This document shows, piece after piece, positions 1 through 8,122 of a stretch of DNA of 43,052 nt. Positions within the stretch are counted from its first letter, which is position 1, and the number at the start of each line of letters is the position of its first letter. The stretch is from Candidatus Omnitrophota bacterium (GTDB lineage: Bacteria > Omnitrophota > Gorgyraeia > 2-01-FULL-45-10): contig JAGVGJ010000031.1 in the NCBI GenBank assembly GCA_020057115.1, positions 1 to 43,052 of the forward strand, read 5' to 3'. A program made the position numbers and the translations under genes. The notes under the pieces were generated by a model. That model did no database searches. It was not told where the DNA came from and worked only from the letters and a program-made list of their open reading frames with translations.

Positions 1-98
1 GTAGGCTATTTATTATAACCCACTATCCACCCAGACCAATATCAAATCTACAAACCTAAAAAGAGCCTATTGTGTCCACTGCTGGCTAAAGTTGCACA
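1..98. repeat. Left copy of a 98-bp perfect terminal inverted repeat
   Basis: The first 98 bases are the exact reverse complement of the last 98 (42955-43052); identity stops abruptly at base 99. No transposase gene lies beside either copy. On the outward-facing strand the repeat holds a possible promoter, TTGGTC, 16 nt, TATAAT, pointing off the contig. It may be a dispersed repeat at which assembly stopped, a true long inverted repeat, or an assembly fold-back. Bases 99-240 hold nothing I recognise. Confidence 0.9.
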
Positions 99-241
99 CC
101 GGTGACGGCACTGAGCTTCATCACGGGTGTTTTTATGCTTGGTTTGCGAAAAGTTTTAAAAAGAAGGCTATAGGGGAGGACCAGTATTCGTCGGCGCAAA
201 TTGGCTTCGAACCCAAATGCTCTGCTGATGGGAAAATAAAG

Positions 242-263
242 AACCCGGTGAAAACACCGGGTT
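242..263 (-). terminator. Rho-independent terminator of tRNA-Asp
   Basis: A perfect 9-bp stem (AACCCGGTG / CACCGGGTT) with an AAAA loop lies just beyond the 3' end of the minus-strand tRNA-Asp gene. It is followed on the minus strand by a T-rich tract. The plus strand also has TTTTATT after the stem, so it could work in both directions. Confidence 0.8.
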
Positions 264-274
264 TTATTACTATA

Positions 275-351
275 TGGCGGGGACGACGGGGTTCGAACCC
301 GCGACCTCAAGCGTGACAAGCTTGCGTTCTATCCAGCTGAACTACGTCCCC
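275..351 (-). tRNA. tRNA-Asp (GTC), CCA encoded
   Basis: Read on the minus strand this folds as a cloverleaf: acceptor GGGGACG/CGTCCCC, D arm GTTCAGCTGGATAGAAC, anticodon stem CAAGC/GCTTG with loop TTGTCAC (anticodon GTC), and T arm GCGGG-TTCGAAC-CCCGT. The discriminator is G and the CCA tail is encoded at 277-275. It has its own promoter upstream and a terminator hairpin downstream. The plus-strand ORF ending in GSNPRPQA that crosses it is the usual translation of a tRNA gene and is not real. Confidence 0.96.
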
Positions 352-370
352 AGTGAAATTTAGTATCGTT

Positions 371-399
371 ATTATATACTCGCCGCCCATCTATGGCAA
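371..399 (-). promoter_or_regulatory. Sigma-70-type promoter of tRNA-Asp
   Basis: On the minus strand TTGCCA (399-394) and TATAAT (376-371) are separated by 17 nt and end about 19 nt before the tRNA 5' end. The site lies back-to-back with the plus-strand ECF-type promoter at 413-443. Confidence 0.75.
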
Positions 400-412
400 G
401 ATATTTTTAAAA

Positions 413-443
413 GGAACTTTTTTGCTCCTCCCGTTGTCTAATA
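413..443 (+). promoter_or_regulatory. ECF-sigma-type promoter (site A)
   Basis: GGAACTT (413-419), 16 nt, GTCTAATA (436-443). This is the classic group-IV sigma pattern (compare E. coli RpoE, GGAACTT-N16-TCTGA). The same two boxes occur at 8725-8755 before the sigma gene and at 9810-9841 before the Spy-like gene. Identity with site B continues past the -10 box (GTCTAATAGGCAAAGG). Confidence 0.8.
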
Positions 444-470
444 GGCAAAGGTCAATGAAAGGAGGAGGTT

Positions 471-1058
471 ATGAAAAGCAATATATTTAAAAGCAAGTTT
501 TTAGTGACCGCAGTCCTTTGCCTTGCGCTCACGCTATCTGCTACAGATGCGTTTGCAGAGGGGCGCGGGAGCGGAGGCCACGGGGGCGGCGGCCGCGGAG
601 GCTACGAAGGTGGAGGGCACAGAGGCGGAGGTGAAAGATATTCTTACCGCGGGGGCAGATGGTACCGCTCGGGATGGTTCTGGTTTGATGCCGGCGTAAC
701 CGCGCTTGCCATAGGGGCGATCGCTTCGTCCCTTCCGCCAAGGCATGAAACTATCGTGGTCGGAGGTGTGCCATACTACTGTTATGAGAACGCCTACTTC
801 AAACAGTACCCTACCGGTTATGTCGTTGTCCCGCCGCCTGTTCCGGCCCCAGTGATCGTAACCATGCCAGTACAAGCGCCTTTCGCGCAGCCCGTGATCC
901 AGGGAGCTGAGACAGTTGTGATAAATATCCCCAACTCGAACGGCAGCTACACGGCAGTGACGCTTATAAGGCGCGGCAATGGTTATGCGGGCCCGCAGGG
1001 CGAGTATTATTCTACGAACCCTACAGTGGAACAGTTAAGGGCCATGTACGGAAAATAG
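471..1058 (+). CDS. Secreted Gly-rich envelope protein, DUF6515-like
   Basis: A 195-residue protein of unknown biochemical function. Residues 1-29 are a signal peptide (Lys-rich start, hydrophobic core, cleavage near AFA-E). Residues 30-60 are rich in Gly, His and Arg, followed by an aromatic stretch and a hydrophobic segment at about 72-87. The middle part has a YYCYENAYFKQYPTGYVVVPPP-like pattern resembling DUF6515 proteins, with a Pro/Val linker and a C-terminal domain of about 50 residues after it. The start is fixed by a strong GGAGGAGG site at 461-468. An ECF-type promoter 28 nt upstream of the start ties it to the sigma factor encoded 8 kb away, so an envelope-stress role is likely by inference. 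It appears monocistronic. Confidence 0.75.
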   Translation: MKSNIFKSKFLVTAVLCLALTLSATDAFAEGRGSGGHGGGGRGGYEGGGHRGGGERYSYRGGRWYRSGWFWFDAGVTALAIGAIASSLPPRHETIVVGGVPYYCYENAYFKQYPTGYVVVPPPVPAPVIVTMPVQAPFAQPVIQGAETVVINIPNSNGSYTAVTLIRRGNGYAGPQGEYYSTNPTVEQLRAMYGK

Positions 1059-1094
1059 TTCGGGTTTTCATCATGCATCATGAGCTAATATGGG

Positions 1095-1114
1095 GGCGGC
1101 CATAACGGGCCGCC
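1095..1114 (+). terminator. GC-rich hairpin without a U-run
   Basis: GGCGGCC / GGCCGCC, a 7-bp perfect stem with a 6-nt loop, lies 36 nt after the stop of the Gly-rich protein gene. No T tract follows directly, so it may be a weak terminator or an mRNA 3' end. Confidence 0.4.
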
Positions 1115-1141
1115 ACCATCTCTTTAAAGGATCGAAGCAAG

Positions 1142-1170
1142 TTGAATTAATGGCCCAAATGCTATATAAT
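1142..1170 (+). promoter_or_regulatory. Sigma-70-type promoter, near-leaderless
   Basis: TTGAAT (1142-1147), 17 nt, TATAAT (1165-1170). The likely transcription start falls at about 1177, only a few bases before the ATG at 1180, and there is no Shine-Dalgarno sequence. Confidence 0.7.
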
Positions 1171-1179
1171 AACTTCATA

Positions 1180-1851
1180 ATGAAAGCATTCCTGAAGTTT
1201 CTGGTTATTGTAGCGATAATAATCGCAGTGATCCTGGCCGCCGGGAACTTTATCGCTAAAATTTCTCTTGAACAAGCCACGGCAGCATTCTTGAAATACA
1301 TCTCCACAGATTATCCCGCAGGCAGATACCGCGCAACTACGGCTGTCATCGAAGGCTCGGTCGCAGTCAAGCCCTATAGCAAGAACATATCGGCGAAAGA
1401 GGCCGAGATGCTTCTGGGCGCGGGACAAGCGACATCCATCGCGGGGGTCATAAACAGCGTCTTTAAAGGCGTAGAGGTAATAAATGCCTCCTACAAAAAA
1501 GTGGATTATATCCCCAAAGACACGATCAGATGGGAAGGCGTCTCTTTTGACCTTAAGATCACGGATAGAAGGATAGTCAGGACCAACAGGGCCTCGTCGG
1601 TATATATAAGCCAGATGTCTTTCGCCCCGGAAGATATCAAGAAGCGGACATTCATGCTTACCATGACAGGCATAAAAGGCTACTCCCAGGATCCGGCGTA
1701 TGTCGCGGCAGGAGGGGGCATGATAGAAGTGCCTGAATGCAAGATCAGGCTCCGGCTCGCAAGTTTAAATCCGAAAGACCTGCTGGAAGAGGTGAGATCG
1801 TCTCTCGAGATCCTCGCCAATGCCTTGGAGCGAAATAAAAAACGCTTCTAA
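1180..1851 (+). CDS. Membrane-anchored protein of unknown function
   Basis: I do not recognise the family. With the start at 1180 the protein has 223 residues: a short N-terminal hydrophobic segment (about 3-22, likely an uncleaved anchor or signal peptide) and then a soluble domain with alternating beta-type stretches. A longer in-frame start at 1090 would put about 30 unlikely residues in front of the hydrophobic segment and would begin upstream of the promoter at 1142-1170, so I reject it. The soluble part probably sits in the periplasm. The next gene begins 27 nt downstream and could be co-transcribed. Confidence 0.7.
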   Translation: MKAFLKFLVIVAIIIAVILAAGNFIAKISLEQATAAFLKYISTDYPAGRYRATTAVIEGSVAVKPYSKNISAKEAEMLLGAGQATSIAGVINSVFKGVEVINASYKKVDYIPKDTIRWEGVSFDLKITDRRIVRTNRASSVYISQMSFAPEDIKKRTFMLTMTGIKGYSQDPAYVAAGGGMIEVPECKIRLRLASLNPKDLLEEVRSSLEILANALERNKKRF

Positions 1852-1878
1852 CATAACATTCACCGCACATATCTCCGC

Positions 1879-2952
1879 ATGATAAAAAAGATATCCGTCT
1901 TATGCATGGCGGCCGCGGTTTTTCTATCGGCTGCTTCATATGCGCAGGAAGAAGAACCGCTAAAACTTGTCCAGAAGATCCAGCTCGGACATATAAATGG
2001 GCAGCTGGATCACCTTACTATAGACATTAAAAGGGGCCGTCTATTCCTGGCCGCAACAGTCAACCATACCATAGAGGTCATCGACATAAAGAACGGCAAG
2101 CGCCTTAACAAGATGACCGGCATCAATGCTCCGCAAGGCGTTCTTTATATACCTTATTACGACAGGTTGGTAGTGACCAGCGGCAATGACGGTTCCTGTA
2201 AATTCTATGACGGCAACACTTATAACCTGATAACTACTTTTCATTTTGACGAGAATGCGGACAATCTTTTTTATGATCCGTCGTCGGAATACGTATACGT
2301 GGGGCATGGCTATGGCGGGGTAGCTGTGGTCGATGCCGAGCGGCTTTGGCCGATCGAGGATATCAGCCTATGGGGCCATCCCGAGGCATTCCAGATGGAC
2401 TATGACAAAAATATGATGTTTGTCAATGTCCCCCATGCCGAAGAGATATCTGTGATCGATATCATGATGGTGAGGGAAGTGGACAGTATCCCGCTGAAAG
2501 GGATGAAAGGCAATTATCCGATGGCTCTTGACGAAACCGGCCGCAGGCTCTTCATCGCGGTCTCGTCGCCGCCCAGTTTTGTAGTATTTGATATGGATTC
2601 ATATAAGCAGGTCGCCAGCGTGACTATAAGCAACGATGCGGACGATATGTTCTATGACAATGACCGCAAGTATATATACATATCATCAGGGGAAGGCTAT
2701 ATCGATGTAATCAAACAGAATGGCGTTGACAGCTATGAACTTGCCGCAAAACTTGAAACCTCTCCGGGCGCTCGAACATCATTATTTGTTCCGGAACTGG
2801 GAGCCCTTTATCTGGCGGTCCCGGAACAGAAAGACCAGCCTGCCGCCATATGGGTATATGAAGCAGCCGGGCAAAAAGAGAGCGTATCGCCAGACCTGGC
2901 AGGATCCCCGGCAATCGACTTTAAAGATCCGAAATTTTCAGATAATCGTTAA
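1879..2952 (+). CDS. Secreted YVTN/YncE-type beta-propeller protein
   Basis: A 357-residue protein with a signal peptide ending near SYA-QEEEP (about residue 22). The mature part is built of repeats of about 40 residues with the pattern of a YncE-like or NHL/YVTN propeller: xLFLAATVNHTIEVIDIKNGK, xLVVTSGNDGSCKFYD, xVYVGHGYGGVAVVD, xMFVNVPHAEEISVID, xLFIAVSSPPSFVVFD and YIYISSGEGYIDVI. These are about six to seven blades. Such proteins are usually periplasmic or surface binding scaffolds; the ligand cannot be read from sequence. There is no clear ribosome-binding site before the ATG, but the signal peptide starts exactly there. Confidence 0.8.
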   Translation: MIKKISVLCMAAAVFLSAASYAQEEEPLKLVQKIQLGHINGQLDHLTIDIKRGRLFLAATVNHTIEVIDIKNGKRLNKMTGINAPQGVLYIPYYDRLVVTSGNDGSCKFYDGNTYNLITTFHFDENADNLFYDPSSEYVYVGHGYGGVAVVDAERLWPIEDISLWGHPEAFQMDYDKNMMFVNVPHAEEISVIDIMMVREVDSIPLKGMKGNYPMALDETGRRLFIAVSSPPSFVVFDMDSYKQVASVTISNDADDMFYDNDRKYIYISSGEGYIDVIKQNGVDSYELAAKLETSPGARTSLFVPELGALYLAVPEQKDQPAAIWVYEAAGQKESVSPDLAGSPAIDFKDPKFSDNR

Positions 2953-2996
2953 GAGGGAAAACATTTGAATTTTATGATAGACAGAGAGGCGCGACG

Positions 2997-4445
2997 ATGT
3001 TATCATCAGGCATGACAAATAATAACCAGGGAGCAGCATCTTTTTACGGTCTCAGCATAGCACCTAAGATATTAGAGATTCTCGACCGCATGAAGTTCAC
3101 GACCCCCACGCCTATCCAACACAAAGCCATACCAATAGGTATCGAGGGAACAGACGTAATGGGCGTCGCCCAGACAGGAACGGGCAAGACGCTTGCATTT
3201 GCCATCCCGGCGATCCAGCGCCTGGCCCAGAAAAAAGGAAAGTGCCTTGTCCTTGTGCCTACGCGCGAGCTTGCCGTACAGGTGGACGAGACATTCCAAA
3301 AGCTGGCGCCCCACTTCGGCATGAAGACGGCGGTTTTAATAGGCGGCGCTTCGATGCACCAGCAGATACAGGCATTAAGGAGGTTCCCGAGAGTCATAAT
3401 AGCGACCCCCGGGCGCCTCATCGACCACATGGAACAGCGCAATATCCTTCTTTTTGACGTCGCCATCCTCGTCCTTGACGAAGCGGACCGGATGTTGGAT
3501 ATGGGATTTAAGCCTCAAATAGAGCAGATATTGCGGATGATACCGAAGGACAGGCAGACCATGCTCTTTTCAGCCACGATACCACCCGAAATAATAAATA
3601 TCGCATCATCATACATGAAGCTTCCGATCCATGTCGAAGTGGCCCCTTCCGGGACGATGGCAGAGAAAGTGACGCAAGAGCTTTTTATAGTTAAGAGGGA
3701 ATCGAAGAAAGACCTGCTCGGGAAGATCCTCGCCCAATATCATGGATCGGTCCTCCTATTTACAAGAACGAAGATCGGCGCAGGTAAGACCACGCGCATG
3801 ATAAGGGCCATGGGACACAAGGCGGCGGAGATACATTCAGACCGCACGCTCGGTCAGCGCAGAGAGGCGCTCGAAGGCTTTAAGTCAGGGATGTACAGGA
3901 TACTCGTCGCGACCGACATAGCCGCCAGGGGCATAGATGTCATGGGCATAGAGCTTGTCATAAATTATGACCTTCCGGAAGACGCGGAGAATTATGTCCA
4001 CCGCATAGGAAGGACCGCCCGCGCCGGATGTAAGGGGCATGCCATATCGCTTGCCACCCCCGACCAGCATGAAGACGTAAAGAATATCGAGAAGATAATA
4101 AAGACGTCGCTTCCCATATCAGAACATCCCGAGTTCCCGAAAGAGAAATTCGACCACCGCGCGGCAGGAGCTTATCCTCCGCGAAGGTTCGGGCATGGCG
4201 GCTCGTCAAGGCGCCGTTTCACTCAAGGCGGAGGAACCCCAAGGCATAGCTATGGAGGCGGACAGGGCCGCACTAGCGACAGCGCAAGACCTTATCATCA
4301 TGAGCGCAAGGCGCCTCATACAGGCAGTTCTTCAGGCTCAGGGCAAGCGCCGCATCGGCCTCATCAAGCGAATCCGTCGTCCGGCCACGGGCAATCCAGC
4401 CACAGCAGCCACCCAAAAGGGCAAAGGCCGCACAGATATCAGTAA
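2997..4445 (+). CDS. rhlE: DEAD-box ATP-dependent RNA helicase, RhlE-like
   Basis: A 482-residue cytoplasmic helicase. It shows the Q motif (FYGLS...TPTPIQ), motif I AQTGTGKT (58-65), PTRELA (88-93), TPGR (137-140), motif II DEAD (161-164), SAT (192-194), ARGID and HRIGRTAR. Residues from about 390 onward are a low-complexity Gly/His/Ser/Arg tail ending HPKGQRPHRYQ, typical of RNA-binding extensions in RhlE/CsdA relatives that remodel ribosomal precursors and cold-stabilised RNA. The start is taken at 2997 behind a GAGAGG-like site; ATG 3012 is an alternative. It is followed by an independent promoter, so it may be transcribed alone or with the preceding propeller gene. Confidence 0.93.
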   Translation: MLSSGMTNNNQGAASFYGLSIAPKILEILDRMKFTTPTPIQHKAIPIGIEGTDVMGVAQTGTGKTLAFAIPAIQRLAQKKGKCLVLVPTRELAVQVDETFQKLAPHFGMKTAVLIGGASMHQQIQALRRFPRVIIATPGRLIDHMEQRNILLFDVAILVLDEADRMLDMGFKPQIEQILRMIPKDRQTMLFSATIPPEIINIASSYMKLPIHVEVAPSGTMAEKVTQELFIVKRESKKDLLGKILAQYHGSVLLFTRTKIGAGKTTRMIRAMGHKAAEIHSDRTLGQRREALEGFKSGMYRILVATDIAARGIDVMGIELVINYDLPEDAENYVHRIGRTARAGCKGHAISLATPDQHEDVKNIEKIIKTSLPISEHPEFPKEKFDHRAAGAYPPRRFGHGGSSRRRFTQGGGTPRHSYGGGQGRTSDSARPYHHERKAPHTGSSSGSGQAPHRPHQANPSSGHGQSSHSSHPKGQRPHRYQ

Positions 4446-4480
4446 ACCGCAATTTATTAGTCGCTGTCCCTGATTTTCCA

Positions 4481-4489
4481 TGCTAAAAT
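4481..4489 (+). promoter_or_regulatory. Extended -10 promoter of the epimerase operon
   Basis: TGCTAAAAT is an extended -10 element (TGN plus TAAAAT) ending 8 nt before the ATG at 4498. No clear -35 box is present. The spacing predicts a leaderless or nearly leaderless mRNA and supports 4498, not the in-frame ATG at 4480, as the start. Confidence 0.55.
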
Positions 4490-4497
4490 ATCCTACC

Positions 4498-5577
4498 ATG
4501 AACACCAACTCCATCAAGAAGACGGCAGTTTCTATCCTGAAAGCGCCGCTCATGCAGCCTTTCCGGATCGCGCTGGGGGAGCATGAAGAGCTCGAGAATC
4601 TTTTATTCACCATCGAACTCGAAGACGGCACGAAAGGATATGGCGAGGCCGCTATAGCTACTCACATTACCGGTGAGACCGTAGAGGCCACAAAGAAGAG
4701 CCTCTTGGCAATAGGGCGGGAGATGACGGGGGAAGATCCGCGCGAATATCTTGGTATATCCGCAAGCCTCCACAAGAGACTTTCTGACAATAAGGCGGCG
4801 CTCGCCGCTATAGAGATAGCCCTTTTCGACGCGCTCTCGAAGCGCGCGAAGATGCCGCTATGGAGGTTCTTCGGGGATGGCGCAGCGAACTTGGCCACAG
4901 ACATAACCATCGTGATAGGGGATCTCGCCGAAACGGAAGAGACCGCAAAAAAGTTTTACAAACAAGGGTTCCGATCATTTAAAGTGAAGATAGGCAAGGA
5001 ATTCGACCTGGACATAGAGCGAGTTCTCGCAGTAAAAAAAGTAAGCAAAGATTCCAAGATAATATTGGACGCGAATCAGGCGTATTCGGCAGGTGAAGCT
5101 CTCGATTTTTTAAAAAAGCTTGAACGCTCAGGCGTAAAACCGGTTCTCATAGAGCAGCCCGTGCACAAGGACGATTGGGAAGGTTTAAAAAAAGTGACGC
5201 GCCTTTCAAGCGTTCCCGTTTGCGCCGACGAAAGCTGCCGCACGATAGCCGATTGCATGAGGATCATCGAAGAGAAAGCGGCGAATGCCATCAATATCAA
5301 GCTCATGAAGTCAGGCCTCCTCCAGGCGAGGGAGATCGCGATACTTTCAAGAGCCGCCGGGCTCGAACTCATGATAGGCTCTATGATGGAGAGCTCTCTT
5401 GCCGCGACGGCCGCCGCGCATCTTGCCTTCGGACTGGGATTCTTTAAATATGTAGACCTTGATACGCCGTTCTTCATAAAAGGCGCGGTGGCGAAAAACC
5501 CGTATCTCGACTCCCGCGGCGTCTATGATCTGAACGAAGTAAAACGCGGGATAGGGATCTCTCCCAACCAGCTATAA
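4498..5577 (+). CDS. L-Ala-D/L-Glu (dipeptide) epimerase, enolase superfamily
   Basis: A 359-residue cytoplasmic enzyme of the muconate-lactonizing subgroup. It epimerises the L-Ala-D-Glu dipeptide released from murein to L-Ala-L-Glu so that it can be hydrolysed and reused (YcjG/YkfB role). All key positions are visible: the KxK pair K162/K164, metal ligands D191, E219 and D244 (in DANQ, IEQP and ADES), and catalytic K268 (NIKLMKSG). The C-terminal GSMMESS is also typical. It overlaps the next gene by one base (TAATG). The NlpC/P60 endopeptidase two genes downstream supports murein-peptide use rather than another MLE reaction. Confidence 0.9.
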   Translation: MNTNSIKKTAVSILKAPLMQPFRIALGEHEELENLLFTIELEDGTKGYGEAAIATHITGETVEATKKSLLAIGREMTGEDPREYLGISASLHKRLSDNKAALAAIEIALFDALSKRAKMPLWRFFGDGAANLATDITIVIGDLAETEETAKKFYKQGFRSFKVKIGKEFDLDIERVLAVKKVSKDSKIILDANQAYSAGEALDFLKKLERSGVKPVLIEQPVHKDDWEGLKKVTRLSSVPVCADESCRTIADCMRIIEEKAANAINIKLMKSGLLQAREIAILSRAAGLELMIGSMMESSLAATAAAHLAFGLGFFKYVDLDTPFFIKGAVAKNPYLDSRGVYDLNEVKRGIGISPNQL

Positions 5578-6746
5578 TGATACGCGATACATACGCCATA
5601 ATAATTTTTCTCTTATCGCTCGAGGCGCTCGTCCTTTCCGTCTCAAGCCATCCGAAGTTCAAAAAGTATTTTTCATTCATCCCCGCGGTATTCTGGATAT
5701 ATTTTCTTCCGATGCTTGCTTCGACATGCGGCATGCTTGATCCGAAGAGCCCGGTCTACCAGTCGATAGCATCCTATCTTTTGCCGGCCAGTCTCGTGCT
5801 TCTTCTTTTGTCTTCGGACATAAGATCCATCATGCGCCTTGAGAAGCAGGCGCTCATCATGATGTTCGCGGGAGCCCTCGGGATAATGCTCGGGACGCCG
5901 CTTGCATTCTATCTCGTGAAGGCCCATGTAGGGCAAGAGATGTGGTCAGGGTTCGGCGCATTGTCCGCATCCTGGGTAGGGGGCAGCGCCAACATGATAG
6001 CCGTAAAAGAGGCGATCGGCACGCCCGACAGAATATTTGCGCCCATGGTGATAGTGGATACGGTCGTGCCGTATGCGTGGATGGGGCTTCTCGTCGGGCT
6101 TGTCGCATTCCAGCCTGTATACGACAGATGGAACCGTGCCGACAGAGCTGTGCTGGACTCGCTCGCCGCAAGCGCCGGAGAAGCAAAAGGCCATGTCTCC
6201 AAGGGCTTCGACCCTTTAAAGGTATTCGCGATAGCCTGTATAGGCATTTTCGGGACTCTCGCGGCGCGCTATCTGGCGGGATGTCTTCCCAACGTATCGA
6301 ATATCATCTCGACCTACACCTGGACAATAATAATAGTATCTATCCTGGGGATAGCCCTATCATTTACTCCCTTAAAAAAACTCGAAGGATACGGCGCATC
6401 TAAAATAGGATATTTCGTCTTATATTTCGTTCTCACATCTATAGGAGCGAAAGCCAGCATATCAAATATAGGAGCGACGGCATTTCTGATAATGGCCGGA
6501 TTTATGATAGTGATATTCCACGCGCTCGTACTTCTCGTGACCGCGAGGATCATAAGGGCGCCGATGTTCTTGGCCGTTGTGGCAAGCCAGGCGAACATAG
6601 GCGGGGTCGCGTCGGCCCCCGTAGTCGCGGCCATATACCAGCCGGGCCTTGCGTCCGTAGGGCTATTGCTCGCGATACTCGGGAATATTTTAGGAACATA
6701 TTGCGGGATCATAACAGGCCAATTGTGCCAATGGGTGGCAAGATGA
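5577..6746 (+). CDS. DUF819 family integral membrane protein
   Basis: A 389-residue polytopic membrane protein with about ten hydrophobic segments, in two halves separated by a polar loop at about 183-215. It matches the DUF819 (YjcL-type) family, for example the WVGGSANMIAVKEA stretch in the first half and SQANIGGVASAPVVAA in the second, a repeated Gly-rich pattern like that of inverted-repeat carriers. No substrate is established for the family. Its place between a murein-dipeptide epimerase and a murein endopeptidase suggests a carrier for murein peptides or their amino acids, which is inference. It is coupled to both neighbours by 1-nt and 4-nt overlaps. Confidence 0.85.
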   Translation: MIRDTYAIIIFLLSLEALVLSVSSHPKFKKYFSFIPAVFWIYFLPMLASTCGMLDPKSPVYQSIASYLLPASLVLLLLSSDIRSIMRLEKQALIMMFAGALGIMLGTPLAFYLVKAHVGQEMWSGFGALSASWVGGSANMIAVKEAIGTPDRIFAPMVIVDTVVPYAWMGLLVGLVAFQPVYDRWNRADRAVLDSLAASAGEAKGHVSKGFDPLKVFAIACIGIFGTLAARYLAGCLPNVSNIISTYTWTIIIVSILGIALSFTPLKKLEGYGASKIGYFVLYFVLTSIGAKASISNIGATAFLIMAGFMIVIFHALVLLVTARIIRAPMFLAVVASQANIGGVASAPVVAAIYQPGLASVGLLLAILGNILGTYCGIITGQLCQWVAR

Positions 6747-8122
6747 AGAAGATGTTTTTTGCGTTCATAATATCGGTCGCTTTTATCTTACCTGGTGTCG
6801 GACGGTGTGAATCGGCAAAACTTGCCGGCCCGACTAATCTTCCGAACACTACGAGGGCCATGAAGAGCCCCGGGTTCTGGATAGGCAGGCATCCGTTCCC
6901 GGACAAGACGATACTTAGCCCCAGGAGCGTTGAAGCGTTCAACAAGAACACAAGGGACCGTCTCGGCCTTGTCATAGACCCGGCTGCGATCGGGCCGGCG
7001 TACCCAGGCGATAAACTTCGGTCAACGCTCGAAAAAGATCTTAAGGAATTTTCATCCAGGACGCTATATGATGACCGCGGGAAGAGGGTCGGAGAGGACG
7101 TATTCAAAAAGATAAAATACAATATGTCGATAGACCTCGTATATAAAAAATGTATCGCGCGATATGGGATCATCTCTAATTATACAGACCAGAGGATCCT
7201 GCCGTCCGATATTATTATGACCAAAGAAGCGCTCGATACGGATTTCGACCAGCTCCAGAACTCTTCTGTCGACATAGGCACGCCGGTCGTCATCCTTCAT
7301 GAATCAATGGATCGCAAGTGGGTTTATGCCGGAGCTCCTTCAAGCTGGGGATGGGTCAAGAAAGACAGCGTGGCATTCTGCGACATCGACGCATTAAGGC
7401 GTTTTGAGGACGCGAGGCCGTTCGTCGTAGTGACTAGCCCCAAGGCAGACATATATCTGAACGGCGCTCTCGCGGCTTATTATGATACCGTCAGGATGGG
7501 CTCTGTGTTTCCCTCGTACGAGAAGGTCGAGCGCGGTATCGTCATGATGCGCATCCCATACCGCGGCGACGACGGAAAGCTCGTTGAGATGAACGGGTTC
7601 ATGAAGCGCTCTGACGTGAGTCTTGGGTATCTCGCGTATACGCCGCGCTCTATAATAGAACAGGCCTTCAAGCTCTTAAATGCGCCGTATGGATGGGGAG
7701 GCGCCGCTCAGGAGCAGGATTGTTCGGCGTTTTTGCAGGAAGTATTTGCTACCGTAGGCATAATGCTCCCGCGCAATTCTTCCGAACAGGCGGATGTCGG
7801 ATATCTTTTAGGAGAATTTTCGGAAAAAACTCCAGAGAGCGTAAAATTTGATACAATAGCAAGAGACGCGGTAGGCGGCATTACAGCGCTAAAACTCGAC
7901 GGCCACATAATGTTATACCTTGGCATATACGGGCTTAAGCCATATGCGATACACGCGACATACGGTTACGGCGAGAAGATGGCTCTCGGCAGTGCGGATC
8001 GGGTGCTGAACCGCGTCGTCGTGTCAGATCTATCGCTAGGCAATGGCTCGAAAAAAGGTTCTCTCTTGGAAAGGCTGTCCAGCATACGTCTTATTGCCGA
8101 TCAAGACATCAAAGGAAGATAG
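6743..8122 (+). CDS. Secreted NlpC/P60 endopeptidase with SH3b domains (YkfC-like)
   Basis: A 459-residue protein that probably cleaves the D-Glu-diamino-acid bond in murein stem peptides, yielding L-Ala-D-Glu for the epimerase upstream. Residues 1-22 are a signal peptide. Bacterial SH3-like segments lie at about 165-220 (VYAGAPSSWGWVKKD) and 225-295, followed by the C40 domain. The catalytic Cys is C327 (EQDCSAF), the His is H388 (DGHIMLYLG), and HATYGYG may supply the third residue. The start at 6743 forms an ATGA overlap with the DUF819 stop; the in-frame ATG at 6701 would place 14 polar residues before the signal peptide. The family is often annotated as gamma-D-glutamyl-L-diamino acid endopeptidase. 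Confidence 0.9.
   Translation: MKKMFFAFIISVAFILPGVGRCESAKLAGPTNLPNTTRAMKSPGFWIGRHPFPDKTILSPRSVEAFNKNTRDRLGLVIDPAAIGPAYPGDKLRSTLEKDLKEFSSRTLYDDRGKRVGEDVFKKIKYNMSIDLVYKKCIARYGIISNYTDQRILPSDIIMTKEALDTDFDQLQNSSVDIGTPVVILHESMDRKWVYAGAPSSWGWVKKDSVAFCDIDALRRFEDARPFVVVTSPKADIYLNGALAAYYDTVRMGSVFPSYEKVERGIVMMRIPYRGDDGKLVEMNGFMKRSDVSLGYLAYTPRSIIEQAFKLLNAPYGWGGAAQEQDCSAFLQEVFATVGIMLPRNSSEQADVGYLLGEFSEKTPESVKFDTIARDAVGGITALKLDGHIMLYLGIYGLKPYAIHATYGYGEKMALGSADRVLNRVVVSDLSLGNGSKKGSLLERLSSIRLIADQDIKGR

Noticed and set aside
86-319. ORFs on both strands crossing the tRNA-Asp gene
   Set aside because: They read through the tRNA and its terminator; the plus-strand one ends in the usual tRNA-derived GSNPRPQA text, and neither has a ribosome-binding site.
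1090-1179. Upstream start of the membrane-anchored protein
   Set aside because: It precedes the only good promoter and adds an unlikely polar stretch in front of the hydrophobic N-terminus.
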